Shown here: one piece after another, positions 6,460 to 14,726 of the stretch
Position numbering within the stretch: the stretch's first letter is position 1
How the letters are laid out: the number at the start of each line of letters is the position of its first letter
DNA from: Paraburkholderia sp. BCC1885
GTDB taxonomy: Bacteria > Pseudomonadota > Gammaproteobacteria > Burkholderiales > Burkholderiaceae
NCBI RefSeq assembly: GCF_900996235.1
Contig: NZ_CAAJGM010000213.1
Location: forward strand, 1 to 52,338
Length of the DNA: 52,338 nt
Direction of reading: 5' to 3'
Made by a program: the position numbers and the translations under genes
The notes under the pieces: generated by a model
Database searches by the model: none
What the model was told of the DNA's origin: nothing
Seen by the model: the letters and a program-made list of their open reading frames with translations, nothing else

Positions 6460-7404
6460 TCATTCCAGCGGGAACCCGTCCGCAAAGCGGTCCCGCAGAT
6501 AATTGACGAACAGGCTCACGGCCCGCGGCACATGCGACGCATAAGGCCGCACCACATAGAGCTGCTCCGCAAACGCGCCCGTCACGCGCCAATCCGGCAA
6601 CACCACCGCCAGTTTTCCCGCCTGCACGGCCGCCTGCGCCGTGAAATCCGGCAGGAGCGCGATACCCATGTCGTCCAGCGCCGCATCGCGCAGGGTTTCA
6701 CTGTTATTGGCCGAGAATTGTCCGTTGACCGGCAGGATGACGGGCGTCGCCGCCGTCTTGCGCGCCGTTTTGCGCTCGAACGACCACATGCCGCCGCCGG
6801 TCGGGCGCGGATAGAACAGGCAGTCGTGCGCGGACAGATCCTCGGGCGTCGCGGGCGTGCCGCGTCTGCGCAGATAGGCGCGCGTCGCCACGATCACCGA
6901 ATGCGTCGGGCAAAGTTTCCATGCGACGTGGGTGTCGGGCGCTTCCGCGCTGTGGCGAATCGCCAGATCGAAACCCTCGGTGGCGAGCGAGGCGATCCGG
7001 TCCGATACTTCAAGCTGCACCCTGACTTCGGGATTGGCCCGCATAAACGCGGGGAGTTGCGGCACCAGTTGCTGCCGCGCAAATGCCACTGGCGCGGTGA
7101 CCCTGATCAGGCCGCGCGCGACGCCCGCCAGTTCGCGGACGCTGGAAAAACTGCTGGCGATCTGTGCGTAATGGCCGCGGGTGTCTTCCACCAGCCGCTG
7201 GCCCGCTTCGGTCAGGCGAACGCTGCGCGTGGTGCGCTGCACCAGCGAAATGCCCGCGGCGCGCTCCAGTTCGGAAATGCGCTGGCTCATGGCGGCCTTG
7301 CTGACGCCCAGCCGCGAGGCCGCCGCCGTATAGCTGCCTTGTTCGGCGAGCACGGTGAGCCAGTGCAGATGCGTCCACAGACCCTCAATTTTTTCGACAT
7401 CCAT
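6460..7404 (-). CDS. LysR-family transcriptional regulator
   Basis: A 314-aa regulator from ATG 7404. An N-terminal winged helix at about residues 8-65 contains VLAEQGSYTAAASRLGVSKAAMSQRISELERAAG..QRTTRSV, followed by a LysR substrate-binding domain (GLIRVTAPVAFARQQLVPQLPAF, EGFDLAIRHS). A longer frame would need a TTG at 7440, which is less likely. It is divergent from mmsA with a 108-bp shared control region, the classical LysR arrangement, so it probably controls mmsA and itself. The inducer is unknown. Confidence 0.9.
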   Translation of the reverse strand: MDVEKIEGLWTHLHWLTVLAEQGSYTAAASRLGVSKAAMSQRISELERAAGISLVQRTTRSVRLTEAGQRLVEDTRGHYAQIASSFSSVRELAGVARGLIRVTAPVAFARQQLVPQLPAFMRANPEVRVQLEVSDRIASLATEGFDLAIRHSAEAPDTHVAWKLCPTHSVIVATRAYLRRRGTPATPEDLSAHDCLFYPRPTGGGMWSFERKTARKTAATPVILPVNGQFSANNSETLRDAALDDMGIALLPDFTAQAAVQAGKLAVVLPDWRVTGAFAEQLYVVRPYASHVPRAVSLFVNYLRDRFADGFPLE

Positions 7405-7406
7405 AC

Positions 7407-7432
7407 ACTGATTGTTCGCTGTAGAAAACAGT
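7407..7432. promoter_or_regulatory. Candidate LysR operator between the lysR gene and mmsA
   Basis: A dyad CTGT-N5-ACAG (7419-7431) is nested within ACTG...CAGT (7407-7432) in the divergent control region. LysR regulators usually bind such imperfect dyads (T-N11-A type). Assignment rests on position and symmetry only. Confidence 0.4.
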
Positions 7433-7512
7433 AAGTTCAATGATAGCGTCTTTGCAGACGGGTCGGCGGCTCCTAGACTTCGTCTACCGCCCCTTAACGA
7501 TCAGGAGACCCC

Positions 7513-9024
7513 ATGCAAGCCTTCAACGATACCGCTGACGTCGTCCATTACATCAACGGCGAGCGCGTCGCCGGTAACGGCAGCCGCAGCCAGCCGGTCT
7601 TCAATCCGGCAACTGGCGCGCGGCCCCGCACCCTGCGGCTCGGCGAAGCGGCGGACGTGGATGCCGCCGTGGCCAGCGCCAAGGCGGCGTTTCCGAAGTG
7701 GAGCGACACGCCGCCGATTCGCCGTGCGCGCGTCATGCTGCGTTTCCTCGAATTGATGAACAAGCATCGCGACGAACTCGCGGCCATCATCACGGCCGAA
7801 CACGGCAAGGTGTTCTCGGATGCGCAAGGCGAAGTGTCGCGCGGCATCGACGTAATCGAATTTGCCTGCGGCATCCCGCAACTGCTCAAGGGCGACTACA
7901 CCGAGCAGGTTTCGACAGGCATCGACAACTGGACTACGCGCCAGGCGCTGGGCGTCGTCGCTGGCATCACGCCGTTCAATTTCCCGTGCATGGTGCCGTG
8001 CTGGATGTTCCCGGTGGCGATTGCCGCCGGCAACGCGTTCATCCTCAAGCCGAGCGAGCGCGATCCGTCTGCCTCGCTGTTCATGGCAGAGTTGCTGAAG
8101 CAGGCCGGCCTGCCCGACGGCGTTTTCAACGTGGTGCAGGGCGACAAGGTGGTGGTGGATGCCTTGCTGGCGCATCCGGATGTGAAGGCGGTGAGCTTCG
8201 TCGGTTCGACGCCGATTGCCAATTACATCTACGAAACCGGCGCGAAAAACGGCAAGCGCGTGCAGGCGCTGGGCGGCGCGAAAAATCACATGGTGGTGAT
8301 GCCGGATGCCGACCTCGACCAGGCGATCGACGCTCTGGTCGGCGCGGGCTACGGCTCGGCCGGCGAGCGCTGCATGGCGATTTCGGTGGCGGTGCTGGTG
8401 GGCGACGTGGCCGACAAGATCATTCCCCGTCTGGCCGAGCGCGCCCGCAATCTGGTGGTGAAGAACGGCATGGAGGCCGACGCGGAAATGGGCCCCATCG
8501 TTACGCGCCAGGCACTGGAGCGTATCGAAGGCTACATTGCGCTGGGCGTCGAGGAAGGCGCCAAGCTGGTGGTCGACGGTCGCGGTCTGAAGGTGCCGGG
8601 TCACGAAGACGGCTTCTTCACCGGCGGCACGCTGTTCGACAACGTCACGCCGGACATGCGCATCTATAAGGAAGAGATTTTCGGTCCGGTGCTGGCCTGC
8701 GTGCGCGTCAAGGACTTCACGGAAGCGGTCGATCTGATCAACGCGCACGAATTCGGCAACGGCGTGGCGTGCTATACGCGTGACGGTCACGTGGCGCGCG
8801 AGTTCGGCCGCCGTATCGAAGTGGGCATGGTGGGTATCAACGTGCCGATTCCGGTGCCGATGGCGTGGCACGGCTTCGGCGGCTGGAAGCGCAGCCTGTT
8901 CGGCGACATGCATGCATACGGCGAAGAGGGCGTGCGCTTCTACACGAAGCAGAAGTCGATCATGCAGCGCTGGCCCGAAAGCACCGAGAAAGGCGCCGAG
9001 TTTGCCATGCCGACCGCAAAGTAA
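7513..9024 (+). CDS. mmsA: CoA-acylating methylmalonate-semialdehyde dehydrogenase
   Basis: A 503-aa aldehyde dehydrogenase that converts methylmalonate or malonate semialdehyde with CoA and NAD+ to propionyl- or acetyl-CoA in valine, inositol and beta-alanine catabolism. Family features seen are ITPFNFPCMVPCWMFP (about 152-167), FILKPSERDP, FVGSTPIANYIY, and the catalytic Cys287 in GYGSAGERCMAIS, whose flanking residues are specific to the MmsA subfamily. RBS-like AGGAGACC precedes ATG 7513. It is a single-gene unit: divergent lysR upstream and a strong terminator downstream. No other valine-pathway gene is adjacent. Confidence 0.93.
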   Translation: MQAFNDTADVVHYINGERVAGNGSRSQPVFNPATGARPRTLRLGEAADVDAAVASAKAAFPKWSDTPPIRRARVMLRFLELMNKHRDELAAIITAEHGKVFSDAQGEVSRGIDVIEFACGIPQLLKGDYTEQVSTGIDNWTTRQALGVVAGITPFNFPCMVPCWMFPVAIAAGNAFILKPSERDPSASLFMAELLKQAGLPDGVFNVVQGDKVVVDALLAHPDVKAVSFVGSTPIANYIYETGAKNGKRVQALGGAKNHMVVMPDADLDQAIDALVGAGYGSAGERCMAISVAVLVGDVADKIIPRLAERARNLVVKNGMEADAEMGPIVTRQALERIEGYIALGVEEGAKLVVDGRGLKVPGHEDGFFTGGTLFDNVTPDMRIYKEEIFGPVLACVRVKDFTEAVDLINAHEFGNGVACYTRDGHVAREFGRRIEVGMVGINVPIPVPMAWHGFGGWKRSLFGDMHAYGEEGVRFYTKQKSIMQRWPESTEKGAEFAMPTAK

Positions 9025-9054
9025 GCCGTCGCCCAAACTGCGGTAACACCACGA

Positions 9055-9099
9055 CTGAGCCTCGTGCCTTGTATCAGGCACGAGGCTCAGCGCTTTTTT
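9055..9099 (+). terminator. Strong rho-independent terminator after mmsA
   Basis: A perfect 14-bp stem CTGAGCCTCGTGCC (9055-9068) / GGCACGAGGCTCAG (9077-9090) with an 8-base loop is followed by GCG and TTTTTT. Confidence 0.9.
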
Positions 9100-9289
9100 G
9101 GCGCGCGAAAACGGCACGTGCACGTGATCGCGCCGGTGGGCCCCACCGGCCACCGTGCGAATTCGCTAACGCGCCGTGCGAATTGAACAGCGCGGCCATG
9201 CACGGCGCGGCACTATCACCCCACGCACGCGGCGCGCCGGCTTCGACGCCGGCACGCCGCGCCATCGCATCATTTCGTGGAGGTGTGTC

Positions 9290-11011
9290 ATGACAACCGC
9301 AGCCGACTACCTGGTCGCCACGCTCGAACACGCCGGCGTCAAGCGCATTTTTGGCGTCGTCGGCGATTCGCTGAACGGCGTCTCCGATTCGCTGCGCCGC
9401 TCCGGCAAGATCGACTGGATTCACGTTCGCCACGAGGAAGGCGCCGCGTTTGCGGCCGGTGCCGAAGCGCATCTGACGGGTGAGCTTGCGGTGTGCGCGG
9501 GCAGTTGCGGACCGGGCAATCTGCATCTGATCAACGGCTTGTTCGATTGCCAACGCAGCGGCGTGCCGGTGCTGGCGATCGCGGCACATATTCCCAGCAG
9601 CGAGATCGGCATCGACTATTTTCAGGCCACGCATCCGGAAAGCCTCTTCAAGGAATGCAGCCACTACGTCGAACTGGTGTCGAACGCCGCGCAATTGCCG
9701 CAAATCCTCACCCGGGCGATGCGTGTGGCGGTGGCGCGCCGCGGCGTGGCGGTGGTGGTGATTCCCGGCGACGTGGCCTTGTCGCCGTCGTTAGCCAAAG
9801 TGCCGGACTGGGTCGTGCCGAAGACCCCGCCGGTGCTGCGTCCGGGCGACAACGATCTCGCCTGCCTCGCGGGCCTGCTGCATTCGGCGTCGCGCGTCAC
9901 GCTGATGTGCGGCGCGGGCTGTGCGGGCGCGCACGACGAGGTCGTCGAACTGGCTCGGTTGCTCAAGGCGCCCATCGTGCATTCGCTGCGCGGCAAGGAA
10001 TATATCGAGCACGACAATCCCTACGACGTGGGCATGACCGGCATGGTCGGTTTTGCGTCGGGCTACGCCGCGATGAAAGCCTGCGACATGCTATTGCTGC
10101 TCGGCACGGATTTCCCCTACCGGCAGTTCTATCCGGACGAGGCGAAGATCGCGCAGATCGACGTGCGTCCCGAAGCACTCGGCAACCGTTGCCCGCTCGA
10201 TCTCGGCCTGCTCGGCACCGTGAAGGACACGCTCGCCGCCTTGCTGCCGATGCTGAAAGAAAAGACCGATTCGACGCACCTCGACTGCGCCCTCGAACAC
10301 TACGCCAGCGCACGCAAGGATCTCGATTCGCTCGCCGAAAGCAATCCTTCGAGCACGACGATTCATCCGCAGTATGTGACACGTCTGGTTAGCCAGCTCG
10401 CCGCGGACGACGCGATTTTCACCTGCGACGTCGGCACGCCGATCGCCTGGACCGCGCGTTATCTGAAGCTGAACGGCAAGCGCCGGCTGATCGGCTCGTT
10501 CAACCACGGCTCGATGGCCAACGCCATGCTGCATGCGATCGGCGCGCAGGCGGCGTGTCCGGGGCGCCAGGTGGTGTCGATGTCCGGCGACGGCGGCTTC
10601 GCCATGATGATGGGCGAATTCCTCACGCTGGTGCAGGCCGGCTTGCCGGTCAAGGTCGTGGTGCTGAACAACGGCACGCTCGGCTTCGTCGAAATCGAAA
10701 TGCGCGCGTCGGGTTTCCTCGATACCGGTTGCGATCTGATCAACCCCAACTTCGCCCACATGGCGGAGGCGATAGGCGTGAAGGGCATTCGCGTCGAGAA
10801 GCCGCGGGATCTCGAAGGAGCACTGAGCGCAGCGTTTGCGCACGACGGTCCGGCGCTGGTCGACGTGGTCAGCGCGCGCCAGGAACTGATCATGCCGCCT
10901 AAAACTACGGTCGACGAAGCCTGGCATTTCGGCCTCTTCATGATGAAATCGGTGATGGACGGCCGTGGCCGCGAGTTGATCGATCTGGCGAAAGTGAATC
11001 TGACGCGCTGA
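9290..11011 (+). CDS. poxB: Pyruvate dehydrogenase (quinone), PoxB-like, ThDP-dependent
   Basis: A 573-aa protein, the length of E. coli PoxB (572 aa). It oxidatively decarboxylates pyruvate to acetate and CO2, passing electrons through FAD to ubiquinone at the membrane. Visible are the N-terminal ThDP domain with catalytic Glu50 (HVRHEEGAAFAAGA), a central FAD/DHS-like domain, and the C-terminal ThDP motif SGDGGFAMMMGEF...VVLNNGTLG. ATG 9290 follows GTGGAGGTG; the frame is open further upstream but without a better start. The stop region overlaps a potential ATG of the downstream ytcA frame, and the efflux operon follows closely. The assignment over acetolactate synthase rests on the HIP/FGVVGDSLNG region and length. 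Confidence 0.85.
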   Translation: MTTAADYLVATLEHAGVKRIFGVVGDSLNGVSDSLRRSGKIDWIHVRHEEGAAFAAGAEAHLTGELAVCAGSCGPGNLHLINGLFDCQRSGVPVLAIAAHIPSSEIGIDYFQATHPESLFKECSHYVELVSNAAQLPQILTRAMRVAVARRGVAVVVIPGDVALSPSLAKVPDWVVPKTPPVLRPGDNDLACLAGLLHSASRVTLMCGAGCAGAHDEVVELARLLKAPIVHSLRGKEYIEHDNPYDVGMTGMVGFASGYAAMKACDMLLLLGTDFPYRQFYPDEAKIAQIDVRPEALGNRCPLDLGLLGTVKDTLAALLPMLKEKTDSTHLDCALEHYASARKDLDSLAESNPSSTTIHPQYVTRLVSQLAADDAIFTCDVGTPIAWTARYLKLNGKRRLIGSFNHGSMANAMLHAIGAQAACPGRQVVSMSGDGGFAMMMGEFLTLVQAGLPVKVVVLNNGTLGFVEIEMRASGFLDTGCDLINPNFAHMAEAIGVKGIRVEKPRDLEGALSAAFAHDGPALVDVVSARQELIMPPKTTVDEAWHFGLFMMKSVMDGRGRELIDLAKVNLTR

Positions 11012-11088
11012 TGCGGGCTCGATCTTCGCCTTCGCGCATGCGTTCTATTATCAAGCCGAAAGCGCGCGGAACAGGATTTATCATTAGT

Positions 11089-11385
11089 ATGACGAAATAT
11101 TCAATCATGTGGACGGCGTTCCCGCGCCGCCGCGAAGCCGCCCTGAGCTTCGCCCCGTGCATGCTGTTGACGGCGTGCAGCGGCTCGCCGTCCGTCGGTG
11201 TGCTCGGCGCGTACTTTCCCGACTGGCTGTTTTGCGTTACCGGCGGCGCGGCATTGATGGCAGTCGTGCATGTGCTGTCGTACCGCCACGGCTACGGCGG
11301 CTGGCTCACGCCGCCGGCGCTCGTCTATCCCACCCTGACCGTGCTCTTTTCGATCGTGCTCTGGGCCGTCGGCTTTAATTGGTGA
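11089..11385 (+). CDS. YtcA-like small membrane lipoprotein of the efflux operon
   Basis: A 98-aa protein with a lipobox-like LLTACSGSPS near residue 28 and two hydrophobic segments (DWLFCVTGGAALMAVVHVLSY and the C-terminal YPTLTVLFSIVLWAVGF). The SFAPCMLLTACSGSPSVGVLGAYFPDW pattern resembles YtcA of E. coli, encoded directly upstream of mdtNOP. Start ATG 11089 is chosen; an in-frame ATG at 11011 overlaps the poxB stop but would put a hydrophilic stretch before the signal. It lies 14 bp before the HlyD-like gene and is probably co-transcribed. YtcA has no established biochemical role. Confidence 0.7.
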   Translation: MTKYSIMWTAFPRRREAALSFAPCMLLTACSGSPSVGVLGAYFPDWLFCVTGGAALMAVVHVLSYRHGYGGWLTPPALVYPTLTVLFSIVLWAVGFNW

Positions 11386-11399
11386 CACACGGTGAGAAC

Positions 11400-12506
11400 A
11401 TGAGTACTCCTACGAGCGCGGCAAATTCCGGATCCGCGAAGCGCCCGCGAACCTGGCCGGCGTTGCTGCTGATCGTGCTGACCGTGATCGCGGCCATTGC
11501 GGTGATCTGGCGCGTCGACACGGCCCCGCGCACCGACGACGCCTATGCGTATGCGGACACTATCGGCGTGTCGCCGGAAGTGAGCGGCAAGATCGTCAAG
11601 CTGGCCGTGCGCGACAATCAGGCAGTGAAGCAGGGCGATCTGCTGTTCGAAATCGACCCGCGTCCCTATCAATACGCCTTGATGCGGGCCAAGGCCGCGC
11701 TTGTGCAACTCGACGCGCAGATTCCGCTCACCCAGCGCAGCGTCAATGCGCAGACCTTCGGGGCGACCGCGGCCCGGTCCGCCGTGACGCGTGCCCAGGC
11801 GGCGGCGAAGCAGGCCAGCGACACGCTCGCCAGAATGGAGCCGCTAATCGGCAAAGGCTACGTTTCGGCCGACGATCTGGACCGCGCGCGCACCGCGCAG
11901 CGCTCGGCACTGGCGGAACTGGCCGCCGCCGAAGCCCAGGCGCGCGAGGCGCAAGCGGCGGTCAGCGGCGTCGATGCCCTGGTGGCGCAGCGGACGGTGT
12001 TACAGGCCGAGATCGCCAGCGCGCAACTCAATCTGGAATACGCCACCGTGCGCGCGCCGTTCGACGGACGCGTGGTCGAACTGCGCACGTCGGTCGGCCA
12101 GTATGTGTCCGCGCAAAAGCCCGTCTTTACGCTGATCGATACGCGGCACTGGTATGTGATTGCCAATTTCCGCGAAAACGAACTCGGCAGAATCGGTCCC
12201 GGCACGCGTGCCACGGTGTATCTGATGAGCGACACGGGCATCCGCTTCAATGGCACGGTGGATTCGGTCGGCTATGGCGTCGATCCGCAAGACGGCGGCG
12301 CCACGGCGAACGGTTTGCCGAATATTCAGCGCAGCATCAACTGGGTGCACGTCGCGCAGCGATTCCCGGTGAAGATACGGGTCGATCATCCTGACGCACG
12401 GCTGTTTCGCATCGGCACCTCGGCGGTGGCGGTGCTGCGCCCGCTCGAGCAGGGGCAGCAGGAGCGGCAGCAAGATGCGGCGGCCGCGAGCGGAGCGCGA
12501 TCATGA
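11400..12506 (+). CDS. HlyD-family efflux periplasmic adaptor, MdtN-like
   Basis: A 368-aa membrane fusion protein: a single N-terminal membrane anchor (PALLLIVLTVIAAIAVIWRV, about residues 20-40), a barrel-sandwich half-motif PEVSGKIVKLAVRDNQAVKQGDLLFEIDP, a long alpha-helical hairpin (about residues 95-210), and a second lipoyl half (YATVRAPFDGRVVELRTSVGQYV). It links the inner-membrane FUSC component to the outer-membrane channel. ATG 11400 is preferred over TTG 11379. Its 3' end overlaps the FUSC start by 4 bp (ATGA). Confidence 0.88.
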   Translation: MSTPTSAANSGSAKRPRTWPALLLIVLTVIAAIAVIWRVDTAPRTDDAYAYADTIGVSPEVSGKIVKLAVRDNQAVKQGDLLFEIDPRPYQYALMRAKAALVQLDAQIPLTQRSVNAQTFGATAARSAVTRAQAAAKQASDTLARMEPLIGKGYVSADDLDRARTAQRSALAELAAAEAQAREAQAAVSGVDALVAQRTVLQAEIASAQLNLEYATVRAPFDGRVVELRTSVGQYVSAQKPVFTLIDTRHWYVIANFRENELGRIGPGTRATVYLMSDTGIRFNGTVDSVGYGVDPQDGGATANGLPNIQRSINWVHVAQRFPVKIRVDHPDARLFRIGTSAVAVLRPLEQGQQERQQDAAAASGARS

Positions 12507-14722
12507 GCGCGGTCAGCGGCTTGCGGCGTGAGATCCGCTGGCCTATGCCGGTCGCGCGTCTCGTCGCATTTCTGCGGCGCGAACTGGCGGCATTTCCCGG
12601 CCGCGGCAATGTGACGATGCGTTGCGCGCTGGGCAGCGCCATCGTGATCGTTGCGTCGATGACCTTGCGCGTGCCGGAACTGGCTTTGTCGCTGATCGTC
12701 GTGTTTTACGTCACGCAATCGAACGTAGTGTTGACGCGCATGGTGGCGTTAAGCCTAGTCATTGGCTCGACCTGTGCGATTGCCGCTGCAATCGGGCTTT
12801 ACGCATTGACCTTCGATTACCCGCTGCTGCGTATCGTGGTGGCGAGCGCGGTGTTTTTCTGCAGCGTCTACCTGATGCGCGCCGTGACGAAGTTTGGGCT
12901 GATGTTCTTCCTCATCGCAATCATCGTGATCTATGCGCAGAGCTTTGTCGATCTGACCGATAACGCCGAAGAACTCGTCCGTAGCTGCTTGTGGGTATGG
13001 TCGGCGGTAAATTATCCGGTGGTGGTGGCGCTGATCATCAACACCATCCTGTTACCCGCCGAACCGGAATTGCAGTTGCGCGCGGCGATGCATCGGCAAC
13101 TGGCGGCGGTTCAGGCGCGCCTCGCAGTATTGATCGGGCCGGGCTCTGGCGGGACGGATGCCGCCGTTGCGTCCGTTGCGTCAATTGCGCTCGATGCAGG
13201 CGATCTGCAGCAGGGTGTCATGTCGTTGCAAAAACTGCTGCGCTTCTCCACCATGCGCAAGCGTTACAGCGAATCCGCTGCTGCCGCGGTGCTGGCATGT
13301 GTGACAGCCGTGTCGCGCCTGTACGAGGCCGCCGCGGAATTACCCGTTTCAGCGCAGAACTATGGCGCGGCTGGGCTGGCAGCGATCCGGCGCGTGCGCG
13401 GCGAGGTCGAAGCGCTGGATCGCACGATCGCGCAAGGTGGCTCTTTGGTGCGTCCGGCCGCATCCGCCGTCTCCACGCAGCAAGATGCCGCGACGATACC
13501 CATTCCCGCCGTTGCTGCAATGAGCCGTGCCATCGCGGCACTCGCGGACGCAACCCGCACCGAGGCGCCGCGCGAAGACACGGCGCACACCGCGCCCGCC
13601 ACCCCAACAGCACCGCCCGCGCTGCTGCCGCCGGACGCCTGTTCCAACCCGCGCTACGCCCGCTTCGCCTTGCGCACGCTGCTGTCGGTCCTGATCTGCT
13701 ATGTGTTCTACAACGCGGTGAAGTGGCCGGGCATCCATACGATCATGCTGACCTGTCTCATCGTTGCGCTGCCGAGTCTCGGCGCGTCGAGCCGTCATGG
13801 CCTGCTGCGCGTCATCGGCGCAACGCTCGGCAGCGCGCTCGCCCTGTTCATGGTCGCCTTCGTGATTCCGCACCTGGAAAGCGTGACGGGACTTTTGCTG
13901 ATGAGTCTGCCCGTAATCGCGCTGGGCGCTTGGATTTCCGCCGGCTCCGAGCGAACCAGCTACGCCGGCTTGCAACTCATGTTTACGTTTTCGCTCGCGC
14001 TGCTGGAGCAATTTTCGCCACCGTCCGATCTCACCGAAATCCGCGACCGGCTGGTGGGAATTCTGCTGGGCGTGGCGGTGGCTACCTTTATTCAGCTCTC
14101 GGTATGGCCGGAAGGCGAGGCCGATGCGTTGCGCGCGCAATTGTCCAAAGTGCTGCGTGCGATTGCCGCAGTGGCACGCACCCATGCACAGGCGCTTGAC
14201 GGTGCAGCTGCGGCTGCCGCGGGCGCGCGGTCTGCGCCGCAACCGTCGTTAGCAGCGTGGGCCATGCTGGCGGATTGCGAAGCGACGCTCGCCCGCGTCG
14301 CGCTTGAACCCGACTGGCGCGAAGGCGAGACGGCTCGCGTGACGCTACTGGCGCAGACCGTGCTCGCGCAAGGCCGCTCGATCATGCTGGCAAGCGACGC
14401 CTTCCACGACGAGGCGATGTTCCATGGCGCACGGACCGCGTCATCGCACACTGCCTTGATCAAGGCTTGCGCGGCGCTGCAGCAGAACCTGAGCGAGTCG
14501 CTGGAGCAATACGCGCAGCAATTGTCGGGCGAGCCGCCGGCTGCTACGACACCGATAGCGCTAGACATCAGGAAACTGGCCGCTGCGGGCGAGGCGGGCG
14601 CCGAAAATACCGCCGCGCTATTCGATGCGGCCGCCCGTCTTGACGCATCGCTGGCGGGGCTGCCGCTATGGTCGACCGTTGAGCGGAACGCGGCGCTGCC
14701 CGCGAACGCGGTTCGGGGATAG
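12503..14722 (+). CDS. FUSC-family inner-membrane efflux component, MdtO-like
   Basis: A 739-aa protein with two hydrophobic blocks of about six helices each: about residues 38-190 (VTMRCALGSAIVIVASM..., ALSLIVVFYVTQ, YLMRAVTKFGLMFFLIAIIVIY) and about 390-540 (TLLSVLICYVFYNAVKWPGIHTIMLTC..., LLLMSLPVIALGAWISAG). They are separated and followed by soluble alpha-helical regions, as in FUSC/AaeB/MdtO proteins. These transport aromatic or dye-like compounds with an HlyD adaptor and an outer-membrane factor; both are encoded next door. The central linker (about 300-375) is Ala/Pro-rich and low complexity. Translationally coupled to the adaptor. Confidence 0.88.
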   Translation: MSAVSGLRREIRWPMPVARLVAFLRRELAAFPGRGNVTMRCALGSAIVIVASMTLRVPELALSLIVVFYVTQSNVVLTRMVALSLVIGSTCAIAAAIGLYALTFDYPLLRIVVASAVFFCSVYLMRAVTKFGLMFFLIAIIVIYAQSFVDLTDNAEELVRSCLWVWSAVNYPVVVALIINTILLPAEPELQLRAAMHRQLAAVQARLAVLIGPGSGGTDAAVASVASIALDAGDLQQGVMSLQKLLRFSTMRKRYSESAAAAVLACVTAVSRLYEAAAELPVSAQNYGAAGLAAIRRVRGEVEALDRTIAQGGSLVRPAASAVSTQQDAATIPIPAVAAMSRAIAALADATRTEAPREDTAHTAPATPTAPPALLPPDACSNPRYARFALRTLLSVLICYVFYNAVKWPGIHTIMLTCLIVALPSLGASSRHGLLRVIGATLGSALALFMVAFVIPHLESVTGLLLMSLPVIALGAWISAGSERTSYAGLQLMFTFSLALLEQFSPPSDLTEIRDRLVGILLGVAVATFIQLSVWPEGEADALRAQLSKVLRAIAAVARTHAQALDGAAAAAAGARSAPQPSLAAWAMLADCEATLARVALEPDWREGETARVTLLAQTVLAQGRSIMLASDAFHDEAMFHGARTASSHTALIKACAALQQNLSESLEQYAQQLSGEPPAATTPIALDIRKLAAAGEAGAENTAALFDAAARLDASLAGLPLWSTVERNAALPANAVRG

Positions 14723-14726
14723 CGTG

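Noticed and set aside
7501..9153. 550-aa open frame on the minus strand opposite mmsA
   Set aside because: It is a His/Arg-rich shadow of a real high-GC gene; mmsA on the plus strand has full family motifs.
9176..9289. Upstream extension of poxB
   Set aside because: Arg/Pro-rich sequence with no similarity to the family; GTGGAGGTG and ATG 9290 give the expected 573-aa length.
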